Below the pieces are notes generated by a model that saw nothing but the letters and a program-made list of their open reading frames with translations, had not been told where the DNA came from and made no database searches. A program made the position numbers and the translations under genes. From Streptomyces cavernicola (GTDB lineage: Bacteria; Actinomycetota; Actinomycetes; Streptomycetales; Streptomycetaceae), in contig NZ_JASCIQ010000045.1 of the NCBI RefSeq assembly GCF_029968035.1, forward strand, positions 1-64,000: a stretch of DNA of 64,000 nt. Direction: 5' to 3'. Below, piece by piece: positions 18,147 through 25,904 of the stretch. How positions within the stretch are numbered: position 1 is the stretch's first letter; each line of letters opens with the position of its first letter.

Positions 18147-19067
18147 TCAGCCGAAGTCGGAGAGCGAACCGCGGACCGCGTTCATCTCTGCTTCGTTCGC
18201 GGATTCCGTACGGGTGTAACTTCCGGCGGTCTGCGTGCAGTTCTCGCCGATCGTGCGACAGGTCGCGACGAGGTCTCCGACCTGCTGGTCCCAGAGCTCC
18301 ATCAATTCGCCGATCGCCAGGCCCAGCCCTCCCGACCAGAAGTCGGCGCCGAGCCTGCCCCAGGCGGCCACCATGGTGTCGTCATTCTCGACCCGGCCCT
18401 TGGAGCGCAGGATCCCCGCGATCTCCTGGGCGTTCTCGCCGGCCCGGTTGAGCGCCACCGGATCGGCGACGCCGCTCATGGTCCGTGCCTGACCGCCCCC
18501 ACCGCCGCCCGCCATGGTCTGAATGCCCGCGCCACCGCCGAACCCCGGGTCGGGAGCGAAGCCGCCGGAGGGGTTGGGATCGCGTACATCTGCGGGGTGG
18601 TCCGGAACATCAAGCCGATGCACGGGAGTTGGCCGTCCGTCGACCGCCGCCGTCATGGGCTGCAGGCCCCCGGTGAAGCCCGGGTCGACCGCAGCTCCTT
18701 GAGCGAGATCGCGGTCCCTGATGTCGCGATCCATGTCGGGGCGCGGCAGCCCATGCGAGGTACGCGGGTCCGGCCCGGTCAGTGGTGCCGTAGGCGCGTG
18801 AATGCCAGGGCCAAGGCCGGGGCTGGGGCTGGGAGCGACATCCGCCCCCGTCATCGGCGGCAGACCACCGTAGTTGAACCCGGGGTCCGGGTTCGGAGCC
18901 GGATCGGCGTCGAGGATGTCCCGGCCGCCCGTGTCCGGCGGCGACATCTCGTGCCCCGTTCGAGGATCGGGTCCGGTCAGCGGCGCGGTGGGCGCGACGA
19001 TCCGCGGATCAGGGCCCTCGTACGGCGCAGAAATCGGACGTACGTCATCGGAGCCGGTGCTCAACAA
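18147..19067 (-). CDS. Pro-rich protein with C-terminal WXG100-like domain
   Basis: About 306 residues from a TTG start at 19067 (or the next TTG at 19064), chosen because AGGGGG lies just upstream. The frame stays open to 19232, but the added codons look non-coding. The N-terminal two thirds is a Pro/Asp/Gly linker with two copies of PTAPLTGPDPRT and three of the DPGFxxGGLxPMT type. The last ~100 residues form a two-helix WXG100-like unit with AAWGRLGADFWSGGLG at the turn. It is first in a three-gene minus-strand operon of WXG-related proteins. A secreted partner or chaperone role is inferred. Confidence 0.65.
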   Translation of the reverse strand: MLSTGSDDVRPISAPYEGPDPRIVAPTAPLTGPDPRTGHEMSPPDTGGRDILDADPAPNPDPGFNYGGLPPMTGADVAPSPSPGLGPGIHAPTAPLTGPDPRTSHGLPRPDMDRDIRDRDLAQGAAVDPGFTGGLQPMTAAVDGRPTPVHRLDVPDHPADVRDPNPSGGFAPDPGFGGGAGIQTMAGGGGGGQARTMSGVADPVALNRAGENAQEIAGILRSKGRVENDDTMVAAWGRLGADFWSGGLGLAIGELMELWDQQVGDLVATCRTIGENCTQTAGSYTRTESANEAEMNAVRGSLSDFG

Positions 19068-19392
19068 TTCCCCCTGCTGCAACAGCCCGCCCCCGTCGGC
19101 GTGCCTTGGTTCTGTGCTCCACGACCGCGCGGTCCGAGGCCTTACTTGGCCGATGACCTGGCACTTTGCCGTGAGATGCAGCAACCCTATGCATGGGGCA
19201 CGGATGTGCGGCATGCCGGAACCCAGCAGCAAATCCCCGTCCCGGATTTCCTGGTTCCGGAAGCCTCACCCGCCCAGCCCGAACCCCCGCCCCGCGAGTG
19301 CTTTACGCAGGACCCGTACGGCCGTCGCCAACTGGCCGCTGGACACGTGCAGTTGAACGTACCCCGTTCGGGAGAGGGGAATGGGCGACCCG
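19068..19392. other. Intergenic, no gene seen
   Basis: A 325-base gap between the Pro-rich WXG gene and the DUF397 gene, both on the minus strand. It must contain the promoter of the WXG operon. No strong promoter hexamers or hairpins were recognised. Confidence 0.35.
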
Positions 19393-19602
19393 TCAGCTCT
19401 GCTTGAGGGCGTCGAGGAACGCGGCCCAGGCGGCGGAGGAGAAGAGGACGGCGGGGCCGTGGGGGGTTTTGGAGTCTCGGACGGGGACGGCGGCGGGGTG
19501 GGTGTCGATGACCTCGAGGCAGGAGCCGGCCTCCGATCCGCTGTACGACGACTTGCGCCAGCCGCGCAGCGTGCGGGCGTCGACGATGGTGCGGTCAGTC
19601 AT
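19393..19602 (-). CDS. DUF397 protein
   Basis: A 69-residue DUF397 protein with the family signatures WRKSSYSGSEAGSCLEV and PVRDSKTPHGPAVLF, ending AWAAFLDALKQ. DUF397 proteins nearly always pair with an XRE/DUF5753 regulator of the WhiJ/AbaA type. Here the ATG overlaps the end of that regulator gene by 8 bases, showing coupling. It probably binds or modulates the regulator. Confidence 0.92.
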   Translation of the reverse strand: MTDRTIVDARTLRGWRKSSYSGSEAGSCLEVIDTHPAAVPVRDSKTPHGPAVLFSSAAWAAFLDALKQS

Positions 19603-20389
19603 GGCGCCTGTATTCCTTCGCTCGTGCCCTCATGAAATCCAACGATTCATCCAACGGCAGAGCGTCACTCAACGCAAGGTCGTAGGCACTGCGGAGGCGC
19701 TCGACACCGGCCGGGGATTCATGCACCGTGCCGACGGACAGCCCCTCGGTGTACGCGGCCGGCGGCTGATCGTCGAACCACATGAGCGTCACCATGCCCT
19801 GCAACACGTGATACGCACCCTTAGCTGTGGGCATCACATGGACGCGGATGCGCTGCGACTCGACAAGTCCGGCCAGGTGCTCGATCTGCTCCGCCATCAC
19901 GTCCGGCCCGCCGACCGGTCGGTGCAGAACCCCTTCGTCGAGCAGAGCCCACACCACGGGCGTGACCGGATCTTGGAGAATCTCCGAGCGCTGCAGCCGT
20001 GTGACCACGAGCCTGTCACACTCCTCCGGAGCCAGTGGCGGGAACGATGCACCGATCACCGCGGTCGCGTACCGCCGTGTCTGCAAGATGCCCGGCACAT
20101 AGACGGGAGCGAACTCACGCAACATGACGGCCTGGCGCTCAAGCTCGCGTGCCGATTCGAAGTAGTCGGCAACCGCCCCCTCGCCGCTCGGCCGGAAACT
20201 GCTGAGCACATCCCCCGTGCCCAGCGCCTTGTCCAACCGCCGCGCGTCCTCCGCCGACGGAATCCTCCGGCCCGCCTCGATGTGGGCGATATGACTCCGC
20301 GTCATGTGCGCCTCGCGGGCCAACTGCTCCTGCGTCATGCCGAGAGCCTCGCGCCGGGACCGCAACCACTCCCCGTACGTACTGGTCAT
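19595..20389 (-). CDS. XRE-family regulator with DUF5753 (WhiJ-like)
   Basis: A 264-residue regulator. The helix-turn-helix is at residues ~8-60 (WLRSRREALGMTQEQLAREA ... IAHIEAGRRIPS). It is followed by DUF5753 (FAPVYVPGILQTRRYATAVI ... VHVMPTAKGAYHVLQGMVTL). The ATG at 20389 is preceded by GGAGGAGGGGAG; the GTG 21 bases upstream is part of that ribosome binding site and was rejected. Homologues govern development and antibiotic onset in streptomycetes; the targets here are unknown. It diverges from a three-gene operon. Confidence 0.9.
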   Translation of the reverse strand: MTSTYGEWLRSRREALGMTQEQLAREAHMTRSHIAHIEAGRRIPSAEDARRLDKALGTGDVLSSFRPSGEGAVADYFESARELERQAVMLREFAPVYVPGILQTRRYATAVIGASFPPLAPEECDRLVVTRLQRSEILQDPVTPVVWALLDEGVLHRPVGGPDVMAEQIEHLAGLVESQRIRVHVMPTAKGAYHVLQGMVTLMWFDDQPPAAYTEGLSVGTVHESPAGVERLRSAYDLALSDALPLDESLDFMRARAKEYRRHD

Positions 20390-20507
20390 CGGCCAACTCC
20401 CCTCCTCCACGTGACAAATGACGGGTCACATCGCACCCCCTTCTCAAGCTACGCGCGCCGACACCACGCTGTGACCAGTTCGCTACAGAGAGCAGAGAGG
20501 TGCGGTC

Positions 20508-20717
20508 ATGAGCACAGCCGAGGAACGGATCAGGGAGGCGGAGTCGGTACGGGACGCGTTGCGGGCGGCGCTCGCGGCGGTGGGCGTGAAGCTGCCGTCG
20601 TTCTGCCTCGATCAGGTGTCGTGCGCCCGCGAACACCCCGCCCCACTCATCGAGTTGGGTCGCTGCGACGTCGCGACCGCGCGGGCGCTGGCCGAGGCGC
20701 TGGGGTCGGGCCGGTGA
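20508..20717 (+). CDS. Small conserved hypothetical protein (operon gene 1)
   Basis: A 69-residue soluble protein: a helical N-terminus (STAEERIREAESVRDALRAA) and a central LPSFCLDQVSCAREHP followed by PLIELGRCDVATARALAEAL. Proteins of this form commonly accompany WhiJ-like XRE/DUF397 pairs in Streptomyces. Its stop overlaps the GTG of the next gene by four bases. Function unknown. Confidence 0.75.
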   Translation: MSTAEERIREAESVRDALRAALAAVGVKLPSFCLDQVSCAREHPAPLIELGRCDVATARALAEALGSGR

Positions 20718-20926
20718 GGGTCGGCGAGACCGTGCTGGACGAGGACACCGGCCGGATCGGCGAGGTGATGGGGCACGAGGGGCGGTACGTGCAGCTGCGG
20801 CCGCTGCTCGGCGGGCGGGAGTGGGACGTACGGCCGGACCGGGTGCGTCCGGTGACGGCGCCGGAGTTGCTGAGCGCGCGGGTCGCCGCGGTGAACTCGC
20901 GGACGCGGAGGGGTGGTTCGCGGTGA
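20714..20926 (+). CDS. Small conserved hypothetical protein (operon gene 2)
   Basis: A 70-residue protein with a beta-rich core (VRVGETVLDEDTGRIGEVMG, GGREWDVRPDRVRPVT), resembling a small SH3-like barrel. GTG start overlapping the previous stop (GTGA) and ending in a GTGA overlap with the next gene. Translational coupling implies fixed stoichiometry. Function unknown. Confidence 0.75.
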   Translation: MRVGETVLDEDTGRIGEVMGHEGRYVQLRPLLGGREWDVRPDRVRPVTAPELLSARVAAVNSRTRRGGSR

Positions 20927-21288
20927 GGTTGTTCGTCCGCGTACTAGCGTGGCTGCTGCCGGCGAGCGGCGGTCGACGCCGCGCGCCCTCCCCCGAGCGG
21001 GTACCGGTACCTGCACCCGCTCTCCCGCCGCGCCGCGCGATCACACTGCCGCGCCGCCGCAGCCCGTACGCCCTGAACGCCGCCGACGACCGGACCCTGT
21101 ACGTCGACCCGCCCCTGTGGAACACCCTCCGCCCGTACGTCCACATCCACGCCCGCCCGAAGCACGTACCTCCGGAACAACGCGCCCAGGCGCAACGCCG
21201 CTGGGCCCTGGACATGGCGCTACGGGGGCGCGATGTGGGGCCGGAGCGGATTCACGGGGTGCGGGTGGGGGGTTGGGAGGCGGCGTGA
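20923..21288 (+). CDS. Small basic hypothetical protein (operon gene 3)
   Basis: A 121-residue, Arg/Pro-rich protein. The N-terminal VRLFVRVLAWLLPA is a short hydrophobic stretch, and the C-terminal half (LYVDPPLWNTLRPYVHIHAR ... RRWALDMALRGRDVGPERIH) looks folded. It starts on a GTG overlapping the stop of gene 2. No domain recognised. Confidence 0.65.
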   Translation: MRLFVRVLAWLLPASGGRRRAPSPERVPVPAPALPPRRAITLPRRRSPYALNAADDRTLYVDPPLWNTLRPYVHIHARPKHVPPEQRAQAQRRWALDMALRGRDVGPERIHGVRVGGWEAA

Positions 21289-21492
21289 CCCCCGGGCGGC
21301 CTGGACTCATGGGCCGCAGCTGCCGATACTGGCGCGTCTTACTGACCAACACCCCACTCCCGCCCCACCCTTCACTTCCTTAGACTGAGCCCCTGCAAAT
21401 CAAAGGCCGTCATCAATTCGGGGATCAGGGGATGAACCACCCACGCCAATGCGCCGAAATGTACAGCGGGCGCATAGCAGCGGAGGGCGACG

Positions 21493-23169
21493 GTGCCCTC
21501 TAACTTTGCACAGCTGAACAACCAGGACTTTTCCGATCTAGAGGCCGCCGCGAAGGCCTGGCGCAAGCTTTCCAGCACGATGGATTCCTTGACGTCCCGT
21601 CACAGAGAACGAGTCACCGGGCCTTTGCATAACTCGTGGAAGGGCGACGACGCCGAAAGTGCGCTGTTCTTCCTGGAGGATGTGGAAAGTCGCCTCGGCA
21701 TTGCCGAGACCGAGGCCATGGCAATCGCCTCAGTCCTAGAGAACACTCAGTTCTGGATGGAGCAGGCCCAGACCGAGCTCCGCAACGCGGTGCGGCGGGC
21801 GGAAGAGGACGGCTACGCGGTCGATGCCGATGGCTGGGTCAGCGACCCGACCACTGCGAACATCCCACGCAACGACCCGGATGCGCGCCACGTCATCGCC
21901 GACCGCAGCGGCTTGCTGGGTGAGTATCGCGCACGTATCGACAAGGCATTGGCCGACGCAGAGAGGGCGAGCGACAAGGGCGCGAAGGCTCTGGCGGACC
22001 TTAACGGCGACATCCTCACCGACTCGTTCAATCATGACGCAGCAGCCGAGTCCGCCGCCGACGCCAAGAGCGCGATGAAGGCACTCGGAATCCAGGATCC
22101 ACAGATCCCGAAGGATGACCCGAAAGCAGCCTCAGAATGGTGGAAGGCCCTCAGCCCTGAGGAACGCCAAGAATACGCGGCGCTCTATCCGAAGCAAATC
22201 GGCGCGACAGACGGCCTACCGGCAACAGTGCGGGATGACGCCAATCGCACAGCCTTGGCTCAGGAACTCAATCTCCTGCAAGAAGGAAACCTCAAGGAAG
22301 CATACCCCGGCGAGAGCCCAGAATCGCACAATCAACGGCTCGCCAATGCCCTGAAAATGAACGAGCAGCTGAACGAACGGGACTCCGCCCGGAGCGGCAA
22401 GGAATTGTACCTCCTGGGATACGACTCCAAGGGCGACGGACGCGCCATCGTTGCCATGGGTAACCCTGACACGGCGGCACACACAGGGGTGCTCGTACCT
22501 GGGACGAATACTGACGTCGCGAGCGAAGTTGACGGCCAGATCACTCGAATTGACAAGCTGCATTCCGCTGCCGACAAGCACGCCGACGGCGAGGACGTAG
22601 CCATGATTACCTGGCTCGGGTACGACGCTCCGAAAGCTATGGGCGATGGTGGCGTCGACGGCGTCGCCACCAGGGAGCGCGCCTACGAAGCCGGCCCCGA
22701 CCTGCGCCAGTTCACGGAGGGCATGCGCGCCTCGCACGAGGGGACTCCGAGTCACACGACAGTCATCGGCCACAGCTACGGCTCAACTGTTGTTGGCGCG
22801 GCCGCGTCAGAAGGCAAAGGGCTGGGCGTAGACGATGTCGTGGTCGTCGGAAGCCCCGGCATGGCAGTGAAACACGCATCCGAACTACAAATGGATCAGG
22901 AGCACGTCTGGGCCGGCGGGGCCGAGGACGACAAAGTCATCAAGTGGGCCGGGGGCAGCCTGGGCAGAGACCCCCTGCGCGAGAACTTCGGCGGCAACAA
23001 CTTCGAGGTGGATACCAGTGGACACAGTGGCTACTGGGACAAAGAGGGCGAAGCGAACAGCGATTCCCTGGAGAACCAGGGGAAGATCATCGCTAATCGA
23101 CCGCCAACCGAGGCGCCGAAAAAGGAGCCTGACAGTGGCGATGTTCCCCCGCGCCCGCCGCGCGGCTGA
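21493..23169 (+). CDS. WXG-like domain fused to alpha/beta hydrolase (DUF1023)
   Basis: A 558-residue fusion. Residues 1-130 are a WXG-like helical domain (DFSDLEAAAKAWRKLSSTMD, then LHNSWKGDDAESALFF and a DGYAVDADGWVSD hinge), of the same design as the N-terminus of the gene at 15968. The C-terminal ~250 residues are a DUF1023 alpha/beta hydrolase: TWLGYDAP and nucleophile elbow VIGHSYGSTVVG (Ser ~429), with a late EVDTSGHSGYW for the histidine. The GTG start has GGAGGG five bases ahead. It heads an operon with a lipoprotein and a WXG gene. It is probably a secreted or envelope lipase/esterase; export route and substrate are inferred. Confidence 0.85.
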   Translation: MPSNFAQLNNQDFSDLEAAAKAWRKLSSTMDSLTSRHRERVTGPLHNSWKGDDAESALFFLEDVESRLGIAETEAMAIASVLENTQFWMEQAQTELRNAVRRAEEDGYAVDADGWVSDPTTANIPRNDPDARHVIADRSGLLGEYRARIDKALADAERASDKGAKALADLNGDILTDSFNHDAAAESAADAKSAMKALGIQDPQIPKDDPKAASEWWKALSPEERQEYAALYPKQIGATDGLPATVRDDANRTALAQELNLLQEGNLKEAYPGESPESHNQRLANALKMNEQLNERDSARSGKELYLLGYDSKGDGRAIVAMGNPDTAAHTGVLVPGTNTDVASEVDGQITRIDKLHSAADKHADGEDVAMITWLGYDAPKAMGDGGVDGVATRERAYEAGPDLRQFTEGMRASHEGTPSHTTVIGHSYGSTVVGAAASEGKGLGVDDVVVVGSPGMAVKHASELQMDQEHVWAGGAEDDKVIKWAGGSLGRDPLRENFGGNNFEVDTSGHSGYWDKEGEANSDSLENQGKIIANRPPTEAPKKEPDSGDVPPRPPRG

Positions 23170-23707
23170 CACCCACACGTTTCGCCTGTTGCCACTGTTG
23201 TTGGTCACCATGATTGCCACTGGAGGCTGCATGTCCTCAAGCCCTGAAGACGACCCCAACACCAGGCTGCCCCGAATGGAGAGATCGGATGCGCTGACGT
23301 GGGCCAGGGACTACACCAGCTACATGGCTGAGATCACTGATGTTGAGCTGATCAACTCTACAGAGAAGATCAACTATGAGGAGTGCCTCGGCGCCAACGG
23401 CGAGTTGGCCGACGATGGTCGATACAGCCTCTTCTACTACGTGTACTCACCTGCGCCCGTCACGGAGCACACCCGTGTCGTGCGCGCCCTTCGTCAGGAA
23501 CTCAAGAAGAAGGGATACGAGGTCACGGGATACCGCGAGTTCAAGGACTCCTATTACGCAGCAACCCTCAGCGCACGCAACAGAAGTAACGGATACAGCG
23601 TGACAGCAGACACTGTAGGCAGTGGCAAAACCAAACCCCAACGCCTCTCCTTCGCCGTTCGCACCCCCTGCATGCTCCCGCCCGGCGTCAAGCAACAGCA
23701 GTTCTGA
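23135..23707 (+). CDS. Lipoprotein
   Basis: A 190-residue predicted lipoprotein. The signal peptide (RLLPLLLVTMIATGGC) ends in a lipobox-like TGGC, followed by MSSSPEDD. The mature part is helical then beta (ALTWARDYTSYMAEITDVEL, YEVTGYREFKDSYYAATLSA) with a conserved-looking Cys pair. The GTG start has AAAGGAG seven bases ahead, and the gene overlaps the hydrolase gene by 35 bases. It may retain or inhibit the hydrolase; this is inference from the operon only. Confidence 0.8.
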   Translation: MAMFPRARRAADTHTFRLLPLLLVTMIATGGCMSSSPEDDPNTRLPRMERSDALTWARDYTSYMAEITDVELINSTEKINYEECLGANGELADDGRYSLFYYVYSPAPVTEHTRVVRALRQELKKKGYEVTGYREFKDSYYAATLSARNRSNGYSVTADTVGSGKTKPQRLSFAVRTPCMLPPGVKQQQF

Positions 23708-23727
23708 AACGAGGAGGCGATCTCAAG

Positions 23728-24240
23728 ATGTCCAAGGGAACACGCGTCGACTCGGGCGTACTGCGCTCGTCAGCCCATAACTGTGACGGCATCGCCGATG
23801 AGATGAAGAAGCCGTCGACCGCTGCCACCGACGAATCAGCAACTGCTGCTTCCTCTCTGGGCCGGTTGGTCCGTGGGCCAGGCACTGCAGACCGTCTCCA
23901 CCAGCTGGGAGCCCGCACTTGAGGGCCTGCGGCGCCGCGCTCAAGCCGGGCCGACAATCTGCGGGCTTCCGCGGACGGCCACGACTGGAACGAGAAGCGC
24001 ATCGAGCAGGACTTCGAGCAGACCGGGGCCGACATGGCACCCCAGGCCGCGTACGGCGAGCTGCCGCCGGCCATGCGCAATCTCCGGCCGCCCTCCAACG
24101 TCCACGCTCCAGGGCCTCCCTCCAAGAGCGCTGAGGAGATGACGGACCCACGGAACTCCTACGGCACGAACATGCCGACCTACGACGAGAGCATCAGGAC
24201 GCAGCCTGCGCCCGCACCCCCGCTCGGAGACTTCGACTGA
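23728..24240 (+). pseudogene. WXG100-like gene broken by two compensating frameshifts
   Basis: The frame from the ATG (MSKGTRVDSGVLRSSAHNCD) reads to about 23862. The expected WXG turn then continues in the next frame (AGWSVGQALQTVSTSWEPAL) until about 23935. After that the coding sense returns to the first frame (RADNLRASADGHDWNEKRIE) and runs to the TGA at 24240 with a Pro-rich tail. Read straight, the first frame stops at 23922. One extra base in GGGCCGG and one lost base near CTCAAGCC explain it. Either a decaying gene or two sequencing errors. It follows the lipoprotein gene by 20 bases. Confidence 0.75.
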
Positions 24241-24652
24241 GGACCGGCGCCTCGGACCAGGAGTTCAACGCCCCAAGCGGGACCAGTTCGAGGGCACTTG
24301 AAGCACTGGGCCCGCCTCGCCCGACGGAGAGCTCCGGCACCTATCGCTCTCGCAGCGCGCCGCCCCACAGCATCCCCTGGGGCGGCACGGGGTCGTGCGG
24401 TTGCCCATATCGCCGGTGGAAGCGGGAGCGGGGGTGCCTGGACGTGCCGGGTGCCCGGCTTCGGGGTGCGGCGAGCCGGGGGCGCTCCCATTGCCCGGGT
24501 TTGGGTTACGGGTCGCTGCAGGGCGGTGCCTTGCGGGCGCCGGGTTGGCCGACTCGCCGGTGGTGGCGGGCGGGTGGGAGAGGGGCCGCGCCTGAACGTG
24601 CCGGGTGAACAGCCCCCGCGTACGGCACCCAGCCCCCCGTACCCCCAAAAAC
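24241..24652. other. Intergenic, no gene; end of the accessory island
   Basis: A 412-base gap between the broken WXG gene and the 3' end of the DUF3027 gene (convergent). Open frames here look like chance frames in GC-rich DNA. No terminal repeat or att site of the accessory island was found. Confidence 0.35.
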
Positions 24653-25579
24653 CTAGCTGTGGCCCAAGTCCTCCGAGCCGTCGCCCGTGGCCTCCGTGGG
24701 GACCGAGCCCTCCGGGGAGGGGCGCAGCGGGAGGGCGTCGACGTTCATGGAGTCGAAGGCGTGCGGGGCCGGGCGCGGGGGCTTCGGCATGACGGCCGCC
24801 TCGGAGTGGCCGCCACAGCCGTACGCGAGGGACACCACGTGGCCGTCGGCCGGGCTGAACTCGTTGGCGCAGACGCCGAAGGCCTGGCGCAGGGAGCCGG
24901 CGATCGGCATCAGGAAGGCGCAGCTGACGCACGTGGCGGGGGCGGCCTGCGCCATCTGCGTCTTGGCGCCGTACCCCTCCTCCCAGCGGTCGGCCGCGAC
25001 GTGCAGCCCGTACCGGGAGAGGACGCGGGCGCGGCGCATGCCCAGCTCCTCGGCGACCGCGGCGATGGAGCCGCGCTGCGGGGCGAGCGGCAGGTTGGCC
25101 GGCGGGCCGTCGGTGACCTCGGCGTCCTCCGCCTCGACCAGGTCGGCCATCTCCTCGGAGACGGGCGAGTTCGGCGCGGGCTCGTCCTCGCCGGAGTAGC
25201 CGGGCTCCAGGCGCAGGTCGTCCGCGTCGGTGGGCAGGAGGTCGCCGGGGCCCAGGTCGCCGGGGCGCAGCCGCTCGCTCCAGGGCACCCACTCGGGGGC
25301 GAGGAGGGCGTCGGGGCCGGGCAGCAGCACCGACTCGTCGAGGGTGACGACCTTGGCGCGGGAGGCGCGGGCGACGGTGACGGCCCAGCGCCAGCCGCGG
25401 TATCCCAGCTCCTCGCACGCGAAGAAGTGGGTCACGACCCGGTCCCCCTCGGAGACCACCTGGACGTGTTCGCCGACGACGCCGGGGGCTGCGGCCTCCT
25501 CGGCCGCTGCCCTGGCGAGGTCGATGGCCTCGGCGCACAGGCGGTCAGGGGTGCGGCTTCGCGTTGTCGCTGCGCTCAC
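24653..25579 (-). CDS. DUF3027 protein
   Basis: A 308-residue cytoplasmic protein of DUF3027, common in actinobacteria. Recognisable blocks are CAEAIDLARAAAEEAA, FFACEELGYRGWRWAVTVAR, EWVPWSERLRPGDLGPGDLL and the Cys-rich C-terminal block CVSCAFLMPIAG / FGVCANEFSPADGHVV / GCGGHSE, which could bind zinc. The GTG at 25579 is preceded by GGAGAGAAG. It diverges from an MFS gene. Function unknown. Confidence 0.88.
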   Translation of the reverse strand: MSAATTRSRTPDRLCAEAIDLARAAAEEAAAPGVVGEHVQVVSEGDRVVTHFFACEELGYRGWRWAVTVARASRAKVVTLDESVLLPGPDALLAPEWVPWSERLRPGDLGPGDLLPTDADDLRLEPGYSGEDEPAPNSPVSEEMADLVEAEDAEVTDGPPANLPLAPQRGSIAAVAEELGMRRARVLSRYGLHVAADRWEEGYGAKTQMAQAAPATCVSCAFLMPIAGSLRQAFGVCANEFSPADGHVVSLAYGCGGHSEAAVMPKPPRPAPHAFDSMNVDALPLRPSPEGSVPTEATGDGSEDLGHS

Positions 25580-25904
25580 AGGTATCGCTTCTCTCCTACG
25601 CCGTCTCACGGGTGCGCCGTCCATCGGTACGGGGCACGGACGGAGCGGACCTGGGGGCCGCGTCGACGTCCGCGTCCGGTCACTCCCGGGCGCGCCTACG
25701 TCATCCATTCTGCGGGATGACGAAGAGGCGCGCGGCCAAGAACAACCGCCGCTGGCGCGCTACGCACGCTACCCCCTCGAAGCGCCCGAGCCCACACGGC
25801 GTCCGCTCTGAGGACATCTCCAAATGATCTCGCTGAGGTGCGCTGACACCGTCCCGGACCCCTTCGAGGCCATCAGAACGTCCGGCTTGGGGCACTATGA
25901 CGGG
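25580..25904. promoter_or_regulatory. Divergent promoter region DUF3027 / MFS
   Basis: A 325-base gap between divergent genes. Apart from the possible 36-codon frame at 25717-25827 it must carry both promoters. No consensus hexamers stand out. Confidence 0.35.
25717..25827 (+). CDS. Possible 36-residue basic peptide
   Basis: An ATG frame of 36 codons with strong third-position G/C: MTKRRAAKNNRRWRATHATP, then SKRPSPHGVRSEDISK. The Lys/Arg-rich head could bind nucleic acid. It sits alone in the divergent gap between the DUF3027 and MFS genes, in what would otherwise be leader of the MFS gene. No homologue is recognised, so it may be spurious. Confidence 0.35.
   Translation: MTKRRAAKNNRRWRATHATPSKRPSPHGVRSEDISK

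Noticed and set aside
14537..24652. att sites or an integrase for the WXG island
   Set aside because: No recombinase gene and no convincing direct repeat at the island borders were found; it may have arisen by homologous exchange.
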